A stretch of 64,000 nucleotides of DNA from Alistipes communis (GCF_006542665.1 NZ_AP019735.1:2604001-2668000); one strand, 5' to 3'; positions 50,608-60,059 are shown, counted from the stretch's first letter. Program-made: numbers and translations. Notes: generated by a model not told the origin, from the letters alone.

Positions 50608-51110
50608 AGTTTGAAATGTTGTTTCGGCAATGTTCCGTTGAAAAGCAGCAGATAACCCCTGTTGTCGATCGACGTCGAGGGGTGTTCCGCCGCCAGACGC
50701 CTGCAACAGTTGCGGCGTTCGACGTCGGCATACGGCTCCATGATGCAGAGCGTCGCCCCCTCTCGTCGGGCGGCCTCCGCCAGCTGCGGCAGCCGGTCGG
50801 TCGGCGTGTCGGCGGTTGCGATGCACAGATCGGCTTCGGTTGCACGGTTCATGCCGAACCGGTTGTATCCGCAATGGATAAAGAGGTTCTGCAACTGCAC
50901 GGCGCGGCGTTCGTTCACGCCCCGTTCGCGCAGGGCGGCGTAGAGCGAACGGTCGCCTTCGCGCAATTCGGTTTTCATGAATACCTGCCGCACGATCGCG
51001 TAGACGAACGGCGAGTGCACGCCGTGTCCCCTGAAAAACCGTGCGCGCGCCAAGTGGCTGCGGAGTCGTTCGGCGTTGCGGCGGAAACGGTATCGGACGG
51101 CGAGTTTCAT
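50604..51110 (-). CDS. Short methyltransferase-like protein
   Basis: A 168-residue protein. The segment FFRGHGVHSPFVYAIVRQVF (25-44) is a hallmark of a group of Bacteroidetes SAM-dependent methyltransferase-like proteins, usually about 240 residues. Here the protein is shorter, and no glycine-rich SAM loop is visible where expected (VQLQNLFIHCGYNRFGMNRA). It may be a degenerate or reshaped member that no longer methylates. It overlaps both neighbours by four bases (ATGA), so it is translated with them. Confidence 0.6.
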   Translation of the reverse strand: MKLAVRYRFRRNAERLRSHLARARFFRGHGVHSPFVYAIVRQVFMKTELREGDRSLYAALRERGVNERRAVQLQNLFIHCGYNRFGMNRATEADLCIATADTPTDRLPQLAEAARREGATLCIMEPYADVERRNCCRRLAAEHPSTSIDNRGYLLLFNGTLPKQHFKL

Positions 51111-52354
51111 TGTTTGAGCTGTCCGGCCAGCCGTCCGGTCGAGAATGCAATCTGGAGGTTGTAGCCGCCGGTGTTGGCGTCCAGATCGAGCACCTCGCCG
51201 GCAAAATAGAGACCCTTGACTTTGAGCGATTCCATCGTGTAGCGGTTCACTTCGTCGCAGCGGACGCCGCCGGCCGTCACGACGGCGTATTCGAACGGCG
51301 CATAGTCCGAGATCGGCAGCACGAATCCTTTGAGCAGTGAGATCAGGCGGTCGATCTCCTTGTTGCCGATCTTCTTGACGTAGGTCTTCGACTGAATGTC
51401 CAACTCTTTGCAGACGGGCATCACCAGGGGCTTGGGCAACAACTTGCGGAGCAGTTCGGCGAAAAACTCCTCTTCGGGCATCTCGGCGATTTCGCGGCGG
51501 ATGCGTTCTTGCAGGATTTCGACCGTAAGTGCAGGTTTCAGGTCGAGCGAGAGTTTCACGCGCCGGCCGTCGATGAGTGCGTCGACGGCGTCGCGGCTCA
51601 TCCGCAGCGCCACGGCGCCTTCGATGCCGCGTTCCGAGAATCCGATCTCGCCGAACTCCTCGCGTATGGCTTCGCCGTCGATGAAGAGCGTCGCGCGGAT
51701 GTTGCGCAGCAGCAACTTGTGCAACTCTCTCAACTGCGGGTGCGGCGAGACGAGCGGCGTGAGCGACGGACGCAGCGGTTCGATGTCGTGCCCCGCCTCG
51801 CTGGCGAACGTGTAGCCGTCGCCCGTCGAGCCGGTGGCGGGGTAGGAGACGCCGCCCGTGGCGACGATCACCCATGCGGCCTCTTCCTTGCGTTCGAAGC
51901 CGCGGCGGTTCATGTAACGTACGCCGAAGATCTTGCCGCCGAGCGTCATCAGCCCTGTCACGCGCGTGTGGAACCAGAATTCCACGCCGTTGTCGCGGCA
52001 CCACTCTTCCAGCGTGTTGGCCACGTCCCACGCCTTGCCGCTGTGAGGAAATACGCGGTCGCCGCGTTCGAAGTCGAGTTTCAGGCCCCGCCGTTCGAAG
52101 AAGCGGATGGTCGCGCGGTTGTTGAATTCGGCGAATGCCGTCGCGAAGAAATCGGCGTTGGTGCGCACCTGCTCGGCGAACTCCTCCGGCGGGCGGGCGT
52201 TGGTCAGGTTGCAGCGCCCCTTGCCCGTGATGCGGATCTTGCGGCCCGCCTTCTCCATCTTTTCGATTACGAGCACCTTCTTGCCGTTCTGTGCGGCCGT
52301 TCCTGCGGCCATCATGCCTGCGGCGCCGGCGCCTATGATGATTACGTCGTACAC
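51107..52354 (-). CDS. HI0933-like FAD-dependent flavoprotein
   Basis: A 415-residue NAD(P)/FAD-dependent oxidoreductase of the HI0933/YhiN family. The FAD-binding fold opens at residue 2 with YDVIIIGAGAAGMMAAGTAA. The family motif KAGRKIRITGKGRCNLTNAR follows at about 35-54, and the C-terminal FAD loop is GLYFAGEVLDLDANTGGYNL. The substrate is unknown. The start is GTG at 52354, since the next ATG would cut the dinucleotide-binding strand. It leads the operon from a textbook promoter. Confidence 0.92.
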   Translation of the reverse strand: MYDVIIIGAGAAGMMAAGTAAQNGKKVLVIEKMEKAGRKIRITGKGRCNLTNARPPEEFAEQVRTNADFFATAFAEFNNRATIRFFERRGLKLDFERGDRVFPHSGKAWDVANTLEEWCRDNGVEFWFHTRVTGLMTLGGKIFGVRYMNRRGFERKEEAAWVIVATGGVSYPATGSTGDGYTFASEAGHDIEPLRPSLTPLVSPHPQLRELHKLLLRNIRATLFIDGEAIREEFGEIGFSERGIEGAVALRMSRDAVDALIDGRRVKLSLDLKPALTVEILQERIRREIAEMPEEEFFAELLRKLLPKPLVMPVCKELDIQSKTYVKKIGNKEIDRLISLLKGFVLPISDYAPFEYAVVTAGGVRCDEVNRYTMESLKVKGLYFAGEVLDLDANTGGYNLQIAFSTGRLAGQLKQ

Positions 52355-52376
52355 TTCTCTGTCGTTTTTTGTCTGC

Positions 52377-52408
52377 CAAAGATACGATTAAGCGAGGGTA
52401 ATTGCAAA
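52377..52408 (-). promoter_or_regulatory. Promoter of the flavoprotein operon: TTTG, 20 bp, TATCTTTG
   Basis: On the minus strand, TTTG (52405-52408), a 20-bp spacer, and TATCTTTG (52377-52384). It predicts a leader of about 16 bases before the GTG start. Confidence 0.85.
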
Positions 52409-52487
52409 CATTGTTTGCTTTTGCCCTTACTTAATTCATATCTTTGACTGCGTCTTAGATACTCCCGTTCGGCAATGTTCAAATAAA

Positions 52488-52519
52488 TTTGACATTGTAC
52501 TCACTTATTCGTATCTTTG
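52488..52519 (+). promoter_or_regulatory. Promoter of nusB: TTTG, 20 bp, TATCTTTG
   Basis: TTTG at 52488-52491, a 20-bp spacer, and TATCTTTG at 52512-52519; the ATG follows 35 bp later. Confidence 0.85.
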
Positions 52520-52554
52520 CCGCGTCAAAACGAAACGCAACCAGTTCTCAAAAT

Positions 52555-53493
52555 ATGTTAAGCCGCAGATTACTCCGAGTCAAGGTCATCAAAGCCCTTT
52601 TCGGACACCTGAAATCGGATTCGACCAATATGATCGCCTCCGAGAAAACACTGCTCGCATCGATCGACAAGACCTACGATCTCTATTTTCAGTTGATGGA
52701 GCTGATCGTCGAAGTCCGCCGCCATGCGGAGTCGCGGCTCGAAACGGCCCGCCGGAAGAAACTGCCGACCTACGAGGATCTGAATCCCAATACCAAATTC
52801 GTCGAGAACAAGGCCATCGCCCTGTTGGCGTCGAGCCAGACGGTCAACGACTATCTCTCGTCGCACAAACTCAACTGGGCGCGTTATCCCGAACTCATCA
52901 AATTGCTTTATACCAGACTGTTGGCGTCGGACTACTATCGTCGTTACATGCAAAATCCGACGCGGACCTTCTCGGAGGACAAGCAGCTCGTCGAGGAGTT
53001 TTACCGCAACGAATTGGAGGATTGCGAGGAGCTGGAAGCCGCTTTGGAAGAGCAGTCGATCCTGTGGAGCGACGATCTAGGTTTCGCGCTGACGATGGTC
53101 GTGCGGACGCTCTCGAATCTGCGCGCCTCGTCGACCGACGTGAAGGTTCTGCCCAAGTTCAAGAGCGACGACGATCTGGCCTTCGTCAAGACGCTGTTCG
53201 AGAAGGTTTTGGTGAACTACGACCAGACGCAGCGCTATATCGAACGCTTCACGAGCAACTGGGACATCGAGCGCATCGCCTTCATGGACTATCTGATTCT
53301 GGCGACGGCCGTCGCCGAACTGACTTCGTGTCCCGAAATTCCGGTGAAAGTGACGCTCGACGAGTATATCGAGATTTCGAAATATTACTCGGGGCCGGGC
53401 AGCAGCGTCTTCATCAACGGCGTGCTCGACAAACTGGTCGCCGCGCTGACCGAGGAGGGGAAAATCCAGAAAACGGGGCGGGGCCTCATTTAG
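52555..53493 (+). CDS. nusB: Transcription antitermination factor NusB
   Basis: A 312-residue protein. The C-terminal 130 residues are the NusB fold (YIERFTSNWDIERIAFMDYL, ILATAVAELTSCPEIPVKVT, LDEYIEISKYYSGPGSSVFI, NGVLDKLV). The N-terminus (MLSRRLLRVKVIKALFGHLK) is the RNA-binding arginine motif. The long middle extension is usual for Bacteroidetes NusB. It works with NusE on boxA RNA during rRNA transcription. The start at 52555 is chosen over a frame extending into the promoter. Confidence 0.93.
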   Translation: MLSRRLLRVKVIKALFGHLKSDSTNMIASEKTLLASIDKTYDLYFQLMELIVEVRRHAESRLETARRKKLPTYEDLNPNTKFVENKAIALLASSQTVNDYLSSHKLNWARYPELIKLLYTRLLASDYYRRYMQNPTRTFSEDKQLVEEFYRNELEDCEELEAALEEQSILWSDDLGFALTMVVRTLSNLRASSTDVKVLPKFKSDDDLAFVKTLFEKVLVNYDQTQRYIERFTSNWDIERIAFMDYLILATAVAELTSCPEIPVKVTLDEYIEISKYYSGPGSSVFINGVLDKLVAALTEEGKIQKTGRGLI

Positions 53494-53495
53494 CC

Positions 53496-53933
53496 ATGCG
53501 GAGGTTGCGGAGTGCTTTTGGGGCTGGCTGCGCGGCCGTCGGCGTGGCGCTCGTGCTGCTTTGCGGCTGCGGCTCTCGCAGCGGGCATCGGACATTTTCG
53601 GGCCCCGTTATCGCAGTTTCGGCCGAATCGCTGCATACGTACATGTCGGATACCCTGCGTTTCGGACGTCTCCACAGCGGCGAAACGGCGCGGCTCGAAG
53701 CGGGTTTCTGCAATCGGGGCAGGGAGCCGCTCGTAGTCGTCCGGAGCGAATCGTCGTGCGGATGCACCTCGTTGGAATATGACGCTCAGCCGATTATGCC
53801 CGGAGATACGCTGCGTGTGGCCGTGCGTTTCGATACGAGCGGCCAGCGGGGCTGGCTTTTCAAGGTACTGCGCGTCTATTTCTCCGGCGGCGAGCGTCCG
53901 CTGCGGCTCTACGTCGAGGCCGACGTGCAGTGA
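53496..53933 (+). CDS. DUF1573 lipoprotein
   Basis: A 145-residue protein with a lipoprotein signal (MRRLRSAFGAGCAAVGVALV, then LLCGCGS). The mature part is an Ig-like DUF1573 domain: HSGETARLEAGFCNRGREPL, then the hallmark SESSCGCTSLEYDAQPIMPG (near 87-106). The role is unknown. It sits 2 bp after nusB; nusB-DUF1573-yajC is a common Bacteroidetes order. Confidence 0.85.
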   Translation: MRRLRSAFGAGCAAVGVALVLLCGCGSRSGHRTFSGPVIAVSAESLHTYMSDTLRFGRLHSGETARLEAGFCNRGREPLVVVRSESSCGCTSLEYDAQPIMPGDTLRVAVRFDTSGQRGWLFKVLRVYFSGGERPLRLYVEADVQ

Positions 53934-53957
53934 TGTTGGAAAATCCGAAATAATCGT

Positions 53958-53965
53958 TATATTTG
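53958..53965 (+). promoter_or_regulatory. -7 box (TATATTTG) before yajC
   Basis: A perfect TAnnTTTG box about 190 bp upstream of yajC, so yajC may have its own promoter. Confidence 0.5.
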
Positions 53966-54157
53966 CTGTCGTAAACCGGATTGTTGCCGGCAAACGGAGC
54001 CGAACCGTCTGCGGGTGGCGTCGGTTGCCGGGGCGGTCGGGGCGAACGAAGGCCGAAGGCCGCCGTTTTCGATAAGCTGAATGCAGAGCTGAACTCGTTC
54101 GGGCTTTGCCGAGGCGGGAAAACGAAGAGAGAAGTTCAAACTTTAATTTTTGAAAAT

Positions 54158-54469
54158 ATGATGAATCTGTTACAGGCGGCTACCGGTCAGCCGCAGCAGC
54201 CGTCTCCGTGGGGCTTCTACATTATGATCGGATTGATGATCCTCGTGTTGTGGCTCTTCATGTGGCGTCCCGAATCGAAGCGCCGCAAGGAGATGCAGAA
54301 ATTCCGCGAAGGTCTCAAAAAAGGCGACAAGGTCATTACCGCCGGCGGTATTTACGGTACGGTCAAGGAGATCAAGGAGCGCACGCTGCTGATCGAGGTC
54401 GACGGCAACGTGACGCTGCGTGTCGACAAGAACATGGTCGTGGCCGATACGACCGATTTGCAGAAATAG
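54158..54469 (+). CDS. yajC: Preprotein translocase accessory subunit YajC
   Basis: A 103-residue protein with one membrane helix (GFYIMIGLMILVLWLFMWRP, about 19-38) followed by the conserved cytoplasmic part ESKRRKEMQKFREGLKKGDK, VITAGGIYGTVKEIKERTLL. It binds the SecDF complex. Two adjacent ATG codons (54158, 54161) could serve as start. Confidence 0.92.
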   Translation: MMNLLQAATGQPQQPSPWGFYIMIGLMILVLWLFMWRPESKRRKEMQKFREGLKKGDKVITAGGIYGTVKEIKERTLLIEVDGNVTLRVDKNMVVADTTDLQK

Positions 54470-54548
54470 CCGATCGCGCATCGAATGCCGACGGCCGGAG
54501 AAGGCGATCCCTCTCCGGCCGTCGAATTTTTATCCGGTTGCGGACGGG

Positions 54549-55310
54549 CTATTTCGTCGCGATGAAGAAGAGGTCGAAACATCCTTCGGCCGCCGGTGCG
54601 ATGCGGTAGTCGTCCATGCGGATCGAAGTGGTCAGCGCCTCGTTCTGCCGCAGCAGCCGACGTCGGTTGATGCGGTTGAGCAGGTCGTAGGGGAGTTGCA
54701 GCAGCCGGCGCGGCAGGCGGTGCTGGAGGTCGAACAGGTCGAAGCGGGCGATGCGCTCCACGCTGCGGCGGTTGTGTTCGTAGTACTCCATCACGCGCTC
54801 GTTGCCGAAGACGCCGTGGGTCTCGACGGCGGAAAATGCTTCGGAAAGCAATCGCCGCAGTTCGTCGATCCGGTATTCACGCACGTGCCACGGGTTGCGT
54901 GTGAGCGACATCGGAGCGTTGGGCGTGGTGAGGATCATCCGTCCGCCCGGCCGCAGCACACGGGCGATTTCACGCACGAACGCTGCGTCGTCGTCGATGT
55001 GTTCGATCACCTGGAAGGTAATGACGAAATCGAACGATTCGTCCCCGAAGCCGAGCGGAGGCACGCACATCCGTCGGAATTCGACGTTGGCTGCGTGGCG
55101 GTCTCCGCCGGCGGCGTATTTGTCCACCGTGACGAAACGGTCGCAATGCGGCGCGACGAGTTCGATGCCGTATCCCGTTCCCGTCCCGATCTCCAACACA
55201 TCGCCCGATACGATCTCTGCCGCGCGGTCGTAGGCCAGCAGCGACCGCTGGAAGACGAAGTTGTCGGATGCGTCGCGCGATACGCGCTCGGCGGTTGCGA
55301 GTTTGCCCAT
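54549..55310 (-). CDS. Class I SAM-dependent methyltransferase
   Basis: A 253-residue protein with a full SAM-binding fold: motif I VLEIGTGTGYGIELV (38-52), VTVDKYA (post-I, near 60), and FDFVITFQVIEHIDDD (near 93-108). The C-terminal part is basic (RLPRRLLQLPYDLLNRINRR). The substrate is unknown. It follows the CvfB-like gene by 4 bp on the same strand, so they form a two-gene operon. Confidence 0.85.
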   Translation of the reverse strand: MGKLATAERVSRDASDNFVFQRSLLAYDRAAEIVSGDVLEIGTGTGYGIELVAPHCDRFVTVDKYAAGGDRHAANVEFRRMCVPPLGFGDESFDFVITFQVIEHIDDDAAFVREIARVLRPGGRMILTTPNAPMSLTRNPWHVREYRIDELRRLLSEAFSAVETHGVFGNERVMEYYEHNRRSVERIARFDLFDLQHRLPRRLLQLPYDLLNRINRRRLLRQNEALTTSIRMDDYRIAPAAEGCFDLFFIATK

Positions 55311-55314
55311 ATCG

Positions 55315-56151
55315 CTACTGTTTCGTCAGTTTGATCCCCTCTGCGTCGGCCGCGACGATCCCGCGTTTGAGCAGGACGCCCAGCGAACGTTTGAACGCCT
55401 TCTTGCTGAGCTGCGTGCGGCGGTGAATCTCTTCCGGCGAGCTGTCGTCGCCGAGCGGCAGCCGCCCGCCCGCTTCGCGCAGCATGCCGAGCAGCTGGTC
55501 TGCACCGTCCTGCACGCCGGCATAGCCCGGCTGTCGGAGCGACACGTCGATGCGGTGGTCGTCGGTGATTTTGGTCACGTAGCCGCGCAGGCGGTCGCCC
55601 ACCTGTACGGGTCGGAAAAGCTGGTTGCGGTAGAGCATTCCCCAATGGCGGTTGTCGATCACCACGCGGTAACCGATCTCCGACTCCGAAGCCACCAGCA
55701 GATCGACCTCCTCGCGGGGACGGACGGTGAGCGTCTCGTTGTTGACGAAACTTTTGAGTTTGTTCGTCGCCACGCATCGTCCCGTCACATCGTCGACATA
55801 GACGTAGACCACATAGGAACGTCCGGCGAAGATCCCGCCCTGCTGGTTGCGGTTGGGCAGAAAGAGGTCTTTGCCCGCAAGCCCCCAGTCGAGGAACGCT
55901 CCGTGGAGGTTCTTGTCGACCACTTTCAGGAATGCGGCCTCGCCGGCACGGGCCAGCGGCGTTTCGCGCGTGGCCACGAGCCGGTCTTCGGAGTCGTGAT
56001 AGACGAAGACGTCGACCGCGTCGCCCACCTTGTCGGCGAGCGAAACGTAGCGGTTGGGCAGCAGTACCTCCTGCCCCTCCTGATCGGCGAGATAGAGACC
56101 GTAGTCCGAGATACGGGTCACGGTGAGCGTATGGTTTTGTCCGGCTTTCAT
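55315..56151 (-). CDS. S1-like RNA-binding protein, CvfB/YitL family
   Basis: A 278-residue protein of three S1-type OB domains (about 1-65, 66-140, 145-215: LTVTRISDYGLYLADQEGQE, VVDKNLHGAFLDWGLAGKDL, RLRGYVTKITDDHRIDVSLR) and a C-terminal winged helix (about 235-275, IHRRTQLSKKAFKRSLGVLL). This matches CvfB, an RNA-binding regulator. A minus-strand -7 box (TACCTTTG, 56255-56262) lies upstream. Confidence 0.9.
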   Translation of the reverse strand: MKAGQNHTLTVTRISDYGLYLADQEGQEVLLPNRYVSLADKVGDAVDVFVYHDSEDRLVATRETPLARAGEAAFLKVVDKNLHGAFLDWGLAGKDLFLPNRNQQGGIFAGRSYVVYVYVDDVTGRCVATNKLKSFVNNETLTVRPREEVDLLVASESEIGYRVVIDNRHWGMLYRNQLFRPVQVGDRLRGYVTKITDDHRIDVSLRQPGYAGVQDGADQLLGMLREAGGRLPLGDDSSPEEIHRRTQLSKKAFKRSLGVLLKRGIVAADAEGIKLTKQ

Positions 56152-56305
56152 AGTTAAAACGGTTCGACGGCGGAAACGGCGCAGGCAGGATGCAAAACAG
56201 ACGGGGCCTGTTTGCCGGGATGCAGTCCGGTCGGCTGTCGGGATTTGTACCGTACAAAGGTACGAAAGATTTGCCGAACGCAGGCCGGATTTCCCGTTTT
56301 ATTCG

Positions 56306-56313
56306 TAATTTTG
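56306..56313 (+). promoter_or_regulatory. -7 box (TAATTTTG) of the amidase gene
   Basis: A perfect TAnnTTTG box only 6 bp before the ATG, which predicts a leaderless or nearly leaderless transcript. Confidence 0.5.
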
Positions 56314-56318
56314 TCGAT

Positions 56319-57074
56319 ATGAAAGTCGCCCTGTGTCAGTTCTCGATGGAGTGGGAGGCCGCAGCCCGCAACCTCCGCCGTGCCGAAGAGCTCGTCGCGC
56401 AGGCCGGTGCCGATCTGGCCCTCCTGCCCGAGATGTTCGCCACGGGGTTCGTCACCGAACCGTGGCGAACGGCGCTGCCGGACGAGGAGGAACTCCTCGC
56501 GTGGATGCGCCGCACCGCACGACGTTATGCGACGGCGTTGGCCGGCAGCGCCGTCGTCCGCAGCGGCGACCGTTTCGCCAATCGCTTTTTCTTCGTGCGG
56601 CCGGCGGGCGGTGCGGAGCGATACGACAAGCGGCATCTTTTTTCTATCGGCGGCGAAGATGCGCATTTTGTGGCGGGCCGGCGGCGCGTAGTGGTCGAAT
56701 ACGGCGGACTGCGGTTTTTGCCGCTCGTCTGTTACGACCTGCGTTTTCCGGTCTGGTGTCGTTGTCACAGCGATTACGACGCGATTCTCTGCGTGGCCTC
56801 GTGGCCGGCGCCGCGTCGGGAGGTGTGGCGGACCCTGCTGCGGGCCCGGGCGATCGAGAACCAGTGTTATGTCGTCGGCGTCAACCGCACGGGCGACGAT
56901 CCGTGGAACCATTATGCCGGCGATTCGGCGGTCGTCGATTTCAAGGGGACGCCGCTCTGCGAGGCGGACGCTTCGGAGGGGGTCTTCACGGCCCGGCTCG
57001 ACAGGGAAGCGCTCGATCGGTTCCGGACGAAATTTCCCGCATGGCGCGACGCCGACGATTTCCTGCTGCGATGA
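56319..57074 (+). CDS. Nitrilase-family omega-amidase-like hydrolase
   Basis: A 252-residue carbon-nitrogen hydrolase. The catalytic triad is visible: Glu38 (LLPEMFATGF), Lys104 (YDKRHLF) and Cys138 (LVCYDLRFP). The sequence pattern resembles YafV/Nit2 omega-amidases, which deaminate alpha-keto acid amides and so repair transamination by-products. The start at 56319 is the family start; the upstream frame passes through the promoter region. Confidence 0.88.
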   Translation: MKVALCQFSMEWEAAARNLRRAEELVAQAGADLALLPEMFATGFVTEPWRTALPDEEELLAWMRRTARRYATALAGSAVVRSGDRFANRFFFVRPAGGAERYDKRHLFSIGGEDAHFVAGRRRVVVEYGGLRFLPLVCYDLRFPVWCRCHSDYDAILCVASWPAPRREVWRTLLRARAIENQCYVVGVNRTGDDPWNHYAGDSAVVDFKGTPLCEADASEGVFTARLDREALDRFRTKFPAWRDADDFLLR

Positions 57075-57107
57075 CTGTGCGCGGAATGCGGTTTGCGGAA
57101 AAATCGC

Positions 57108-57115
57108 TACCTTTG
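57108..57115 (+). promoter_or_regulatory. -7 box (TACCTTTG) of uvrA
   Basis: A perfect TAnnTTTG box about 120 bp upstream of the uvrA ATG, just after the amidase gene. Confidence 0.55.
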
Positions 57116-57236
57116 CCGGGAATTTATTCCGGTCCGGACGGGCAGCGTCCCGGCAGAGCCCGGCGGGGTTAGGCCTAACGCTCGGTTTGCATTGCCTTTG
57201 CACAATATTTCGGATGCAGGATGCGATTTAAGTAAG

Positions 57237-60059
57237 ATGAAACGAGAGGAGACAATCGAGGTACTCGGCGCACGGGTACACAATCTGAAAAATATAGACG
57301 TAACGATTCCGCGCCACAAGCTGGTGGTTGTCACCGGCCTGTCGGGGTCGGGCAAATCGTCGCTGGCATTCGATACGATCTATGCCGAGGGGCAGCGGCG
57401 GTATATGGAGACCCTGTCGACCTATGCGCGTCAGTTCGTGGGGACGATGGAGCGTCCCGATGTGGACAAGATCACGGGACTGAGCCCCGTGGTGGCCATC
57501 GAGCAGAAGACGACCAACAAAAATCCGAGGTCGACGGTGGGTACCGTCACCGAGATCAACGACTTCCTGCGTCTGCTCTATGCGCGCGCTTCGCGCGCCT
57601 ATTCGCCGGCTACGGGCGAGGAGATGGTGCATTACTCCGACGAGCAGATTCTCGACCTGATCCTGCGCGATTTCGCAGGCCGTCGCATCGCGCTGCTCGC
57701 ACCGATCGTCAAGGGCCGCAAGGGACACTACCGCGAGCTGTTCGAGTCGCTGGTGAAGAAGGGCTACCTCCACGCCCGTATCGACGGCCAGATGTGCGAG
57801 TTCTCGACGGGCATGAAGCTCGACCGCTACAAGATCCACACGATCGACCTGGTGGTCGACCGCCTGCGCGTGAGCGAGGAGTCGCGCGACCGGCTGATGA
57901 CTTCGCTCAAGGAGTCGATGCGGCAGGGCAAGGGGACGATGGCGCTCTACGACTACGATACGGAGACGATGCGCTACTATTCGCGGCATCTGATGTGCCC
58001 CACCACGGGCGTCGCGTTCGAAGATCCTGCGCCGCACACCTTTTCGTTCAACTCGCCCAAGGGGGCTTGCCCCCGATGCAACGGGCTGGGCGTCGAGGCG
58101 GTCTTCGACCGCAGCAAGATCATTCCCGATCCAAAGAAGTCGCTGCGCGCCGGAGGGATCGAACCCTTCGGGCCGTACCGCAACAACATGCTTTTCGCGC
58201 TGTTGGAGATGCTGGGGCGCCGCTACGATTTCACGCTCGACGATCCGGTGCAGAGCATTTCGGAGGAGGGGATGAACGCCATCCTCTACGGCGATTCCGA
58301 GCCGCTGACGGTCGATCTGACGGAATTCGCCAACGCCGGCGGCAAGCGTCTGGTGTCGTGGGACGGCATGGCCGAGTGGATCGGCCGCAATTTCGACGAG
58401 GATTCCAAGCGCGGCGAGAAGTGGCGCGAGCAGTTTCTCGTCTACAAGCCGTGCAGCGTCTGTGGCGGGTCGCGGTTGCGCAGCGAGGCATTGCAGTTCC
58501 GCATCGGCGGACGGAACATCGCCGAGGTGTCGGCCATGTCGATCTCCGATTTCGCCGACTGGATGTCCCGCATCGAGGAGCATTTCACCGAGAAGGAGCG
58601 CAAGATCGCGCAGGAGGTCGTCAAGGAGATCCGCGAACGGCTCCGGTTCCTGATCGAAGTGGGGTTGGGCTACCTCTCGCTGAGCCGCTCGTCGCGCTCG
58701 CTTTCGGGCGGCGAGTCACAGCGCATCCGGCTGGCGACGCAGGTCGGATCGAAACTGGTGAATGTGCTCTACATCCTCGACGAGCCGTCGATCGGCCTGC
58801 ACCAGCGCGACAACCGGCGGCTGATCCGCAGCTTGCAGGAGTTGCGCGACGCCGGCAACTCGGTGATCGTCGTCGAGCACGACGAGGAGATGATGCGCTC
58901 GGCCGACTGGATCGTCGACGTAGGCCCCAAGGCGGGGCGCAAGGGCGGCCACGTCGTTGCGTCGGGTACGTTCGACGATATCCTCCGCTCCGACTCCGTG
59001 ACGGCCGACTATCTGACCGGCCGCCGGCGGATCGAGGTTCCGGCGACGCTGCGCGAGGGCAACGGCCGTCATATCGTCCTGCGGGGAGCGTCGGGCAATA
59101 ACCTCAAACATATCGACGTCGATTTCCCGCTGGGCAAACTGATCCTCGTCACGGGTGTCAGCGGTTCGGGCAAGTCGACGCTCGTCAACGAAACGCTGCG
59201 CCCTATTCTGAGCCGCAAGCTCTACCGGTCGCTCGACCGCCCGCTGCCCTACGATTCGATCGAGGGAATCGAACACGTCGACAAGCTGGTCGTGGTCGAC
59301 CAGTCGCCGATCGGCCGCACGCCGCGCAGCAATCCGGCGACCTACTCCAACGTCTTCGCCGACATCCGCAAACTCTTCGAGATGACACCCGACGCGCAGG
59401 TGCGCGGCTTCAAGGCGGGACGCTTCTCCTTCAACGTCAAGGGCGGCCGTTGCGAGACGTGCCGCGGTGCGGGAGTGCAGACCATCGAGATGAACTTTCT
59501 GCCCGACGTCTATGTCACCTGCAAGAGTTGCGGCGGCCACCGCTACAACCGCGAGACGCTCGAAGTGAAATACAAGGGCAAGAATATCGACGACGTGTTG
59601 AACATGACGGTCAACATGGCCGTGGAGTTTTTCGAAAACATCCCGTCGATCTACCAGAAGCTGCGTGCCATTCAGGAGGTGGGGTTGGGCTACCTGACGC
59701 TCGGCCAGCCCTGCACGACGCTCTCGGGCGGCGAGTCGCAGCGCATCAAGCTGGCCGCCGAACTCTCGAAACGCGATACGGGCAGCACGCTCTATATCCT
59801 CGACGAGCCGACTACGGGGCTCCATTTCGAGGATATCCGCCAGTTGATCGACGTGCTGAACAAGCTGGTCGACCGCGGAAACACGGTCGTCGTCATCGAA
59901 CACAACCTCGACGTGGTGAAGGTCGCCGACTGGATCATTGATATCGGTCCCGAAGGCGGTGCGGCGGGCGGACGGGTGCTCGCGGCGGGTACGCCGCACG
60001 AGGTGGCCGCCGTCGAGCAGAGTTATACGGGACGTTTTCTGCGGCAAATGGGGCTTTAA
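57237..60059 (+). CDS. uvrA: Excinuclease ABC subunit A
   Basis: A 940-residue DNA damage sensor of nucleotide excision repair. It has two ABC ATPase halves: Walker A GLSGSGKSSLAFDT (near 33-46) and GVSGSGKSTLVNETL (near 640-654), signatures LSGGESQRIRLATQ and LSGGESQRIKLAAE, and Walker B ILDEPSIGLH and ILDEPTTGLH. The UvrB/zinc regions are CPRCNG near 277 and CETCRGAG...CKSCGG near 740-765. The start at 57237 is the family start. Confidence 0.97.
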   Translation: MKREETIEVLGARVHNLKNIDVTIPRHKLVVVTGLSGSGKSSLAFDTIYAEGQRRYMETLSTYARQFVGTMERPDVDKITGLSPVVAIEQKTTNKNPRSTVGTVTEINDFLRLLYARASRAYSPATGEEMVHYSDEQILDLILRDFAGRRIALLAPIVKGRKGHYRELFESLVKKGYLHARIDGQMCEFSTGMKLDRYKIHTIDLVVDRLRVSEESRDRLMTSLKESMRQGKGTMALYDYDTETMRYYSRHLMCPTTGVAFEDPAPHTFSFNSPKGACPRCNGLGVEAVFDRSKIIPDPKKSLRAGGIEPFGPYRNNMLFALLEMLGRRYDFTLDDPVQSISEEGMNAILYGDSEPLTVDLTEFANAGGKRLVSWDGMAEWIGRNFDEDSKRGEKWREQFLVYKPCSVCGGSRLRSEALQFRIGGRNIAEVSAMSISDFADWMSRIEEHFTEKERKIAQEVVKEIRERLRFLIEVGLGYLSLSRSSRSLSGGESQRIRLATQVGSKLVNVLYILDEPSIGLHQRDNRRLIRSLQELRDAGNSVIVVEHDEEMMRSADWIVDVGPKAGRKGGHVVASGTFDDILRSDSVTADYLTGRRRIEVPATLREGNGRHIVLRGASGNNLKHIDVDFPLGKLILVTGVSGSGKSTLVNETLRPILSRKLYRSLDRPLPYDSIEGIEHVDKLVVVDQSPIGRTPRSNPATYSNVFADIRKLFEMTPDAQVRGFKAGRFSFNVKGGRCETCRGAGVQTIEMNFLPDVYVTCKSCGGHRYNRETLEVKYKGKNIDDVLNMTVNMAVEFFENIPSIYQKLRAIQEVGLGYLTLGQPCTTLSGGESQRIKLAAELSKRDTGSTLYILDEPTTGLHFEDIRQLIDVLNKLVDRGNTVVVIEHNLDVVKVADWIIDIGPEGGAAGGRVLAAGTPHEVAAVEQSYTGRFLRQMGL

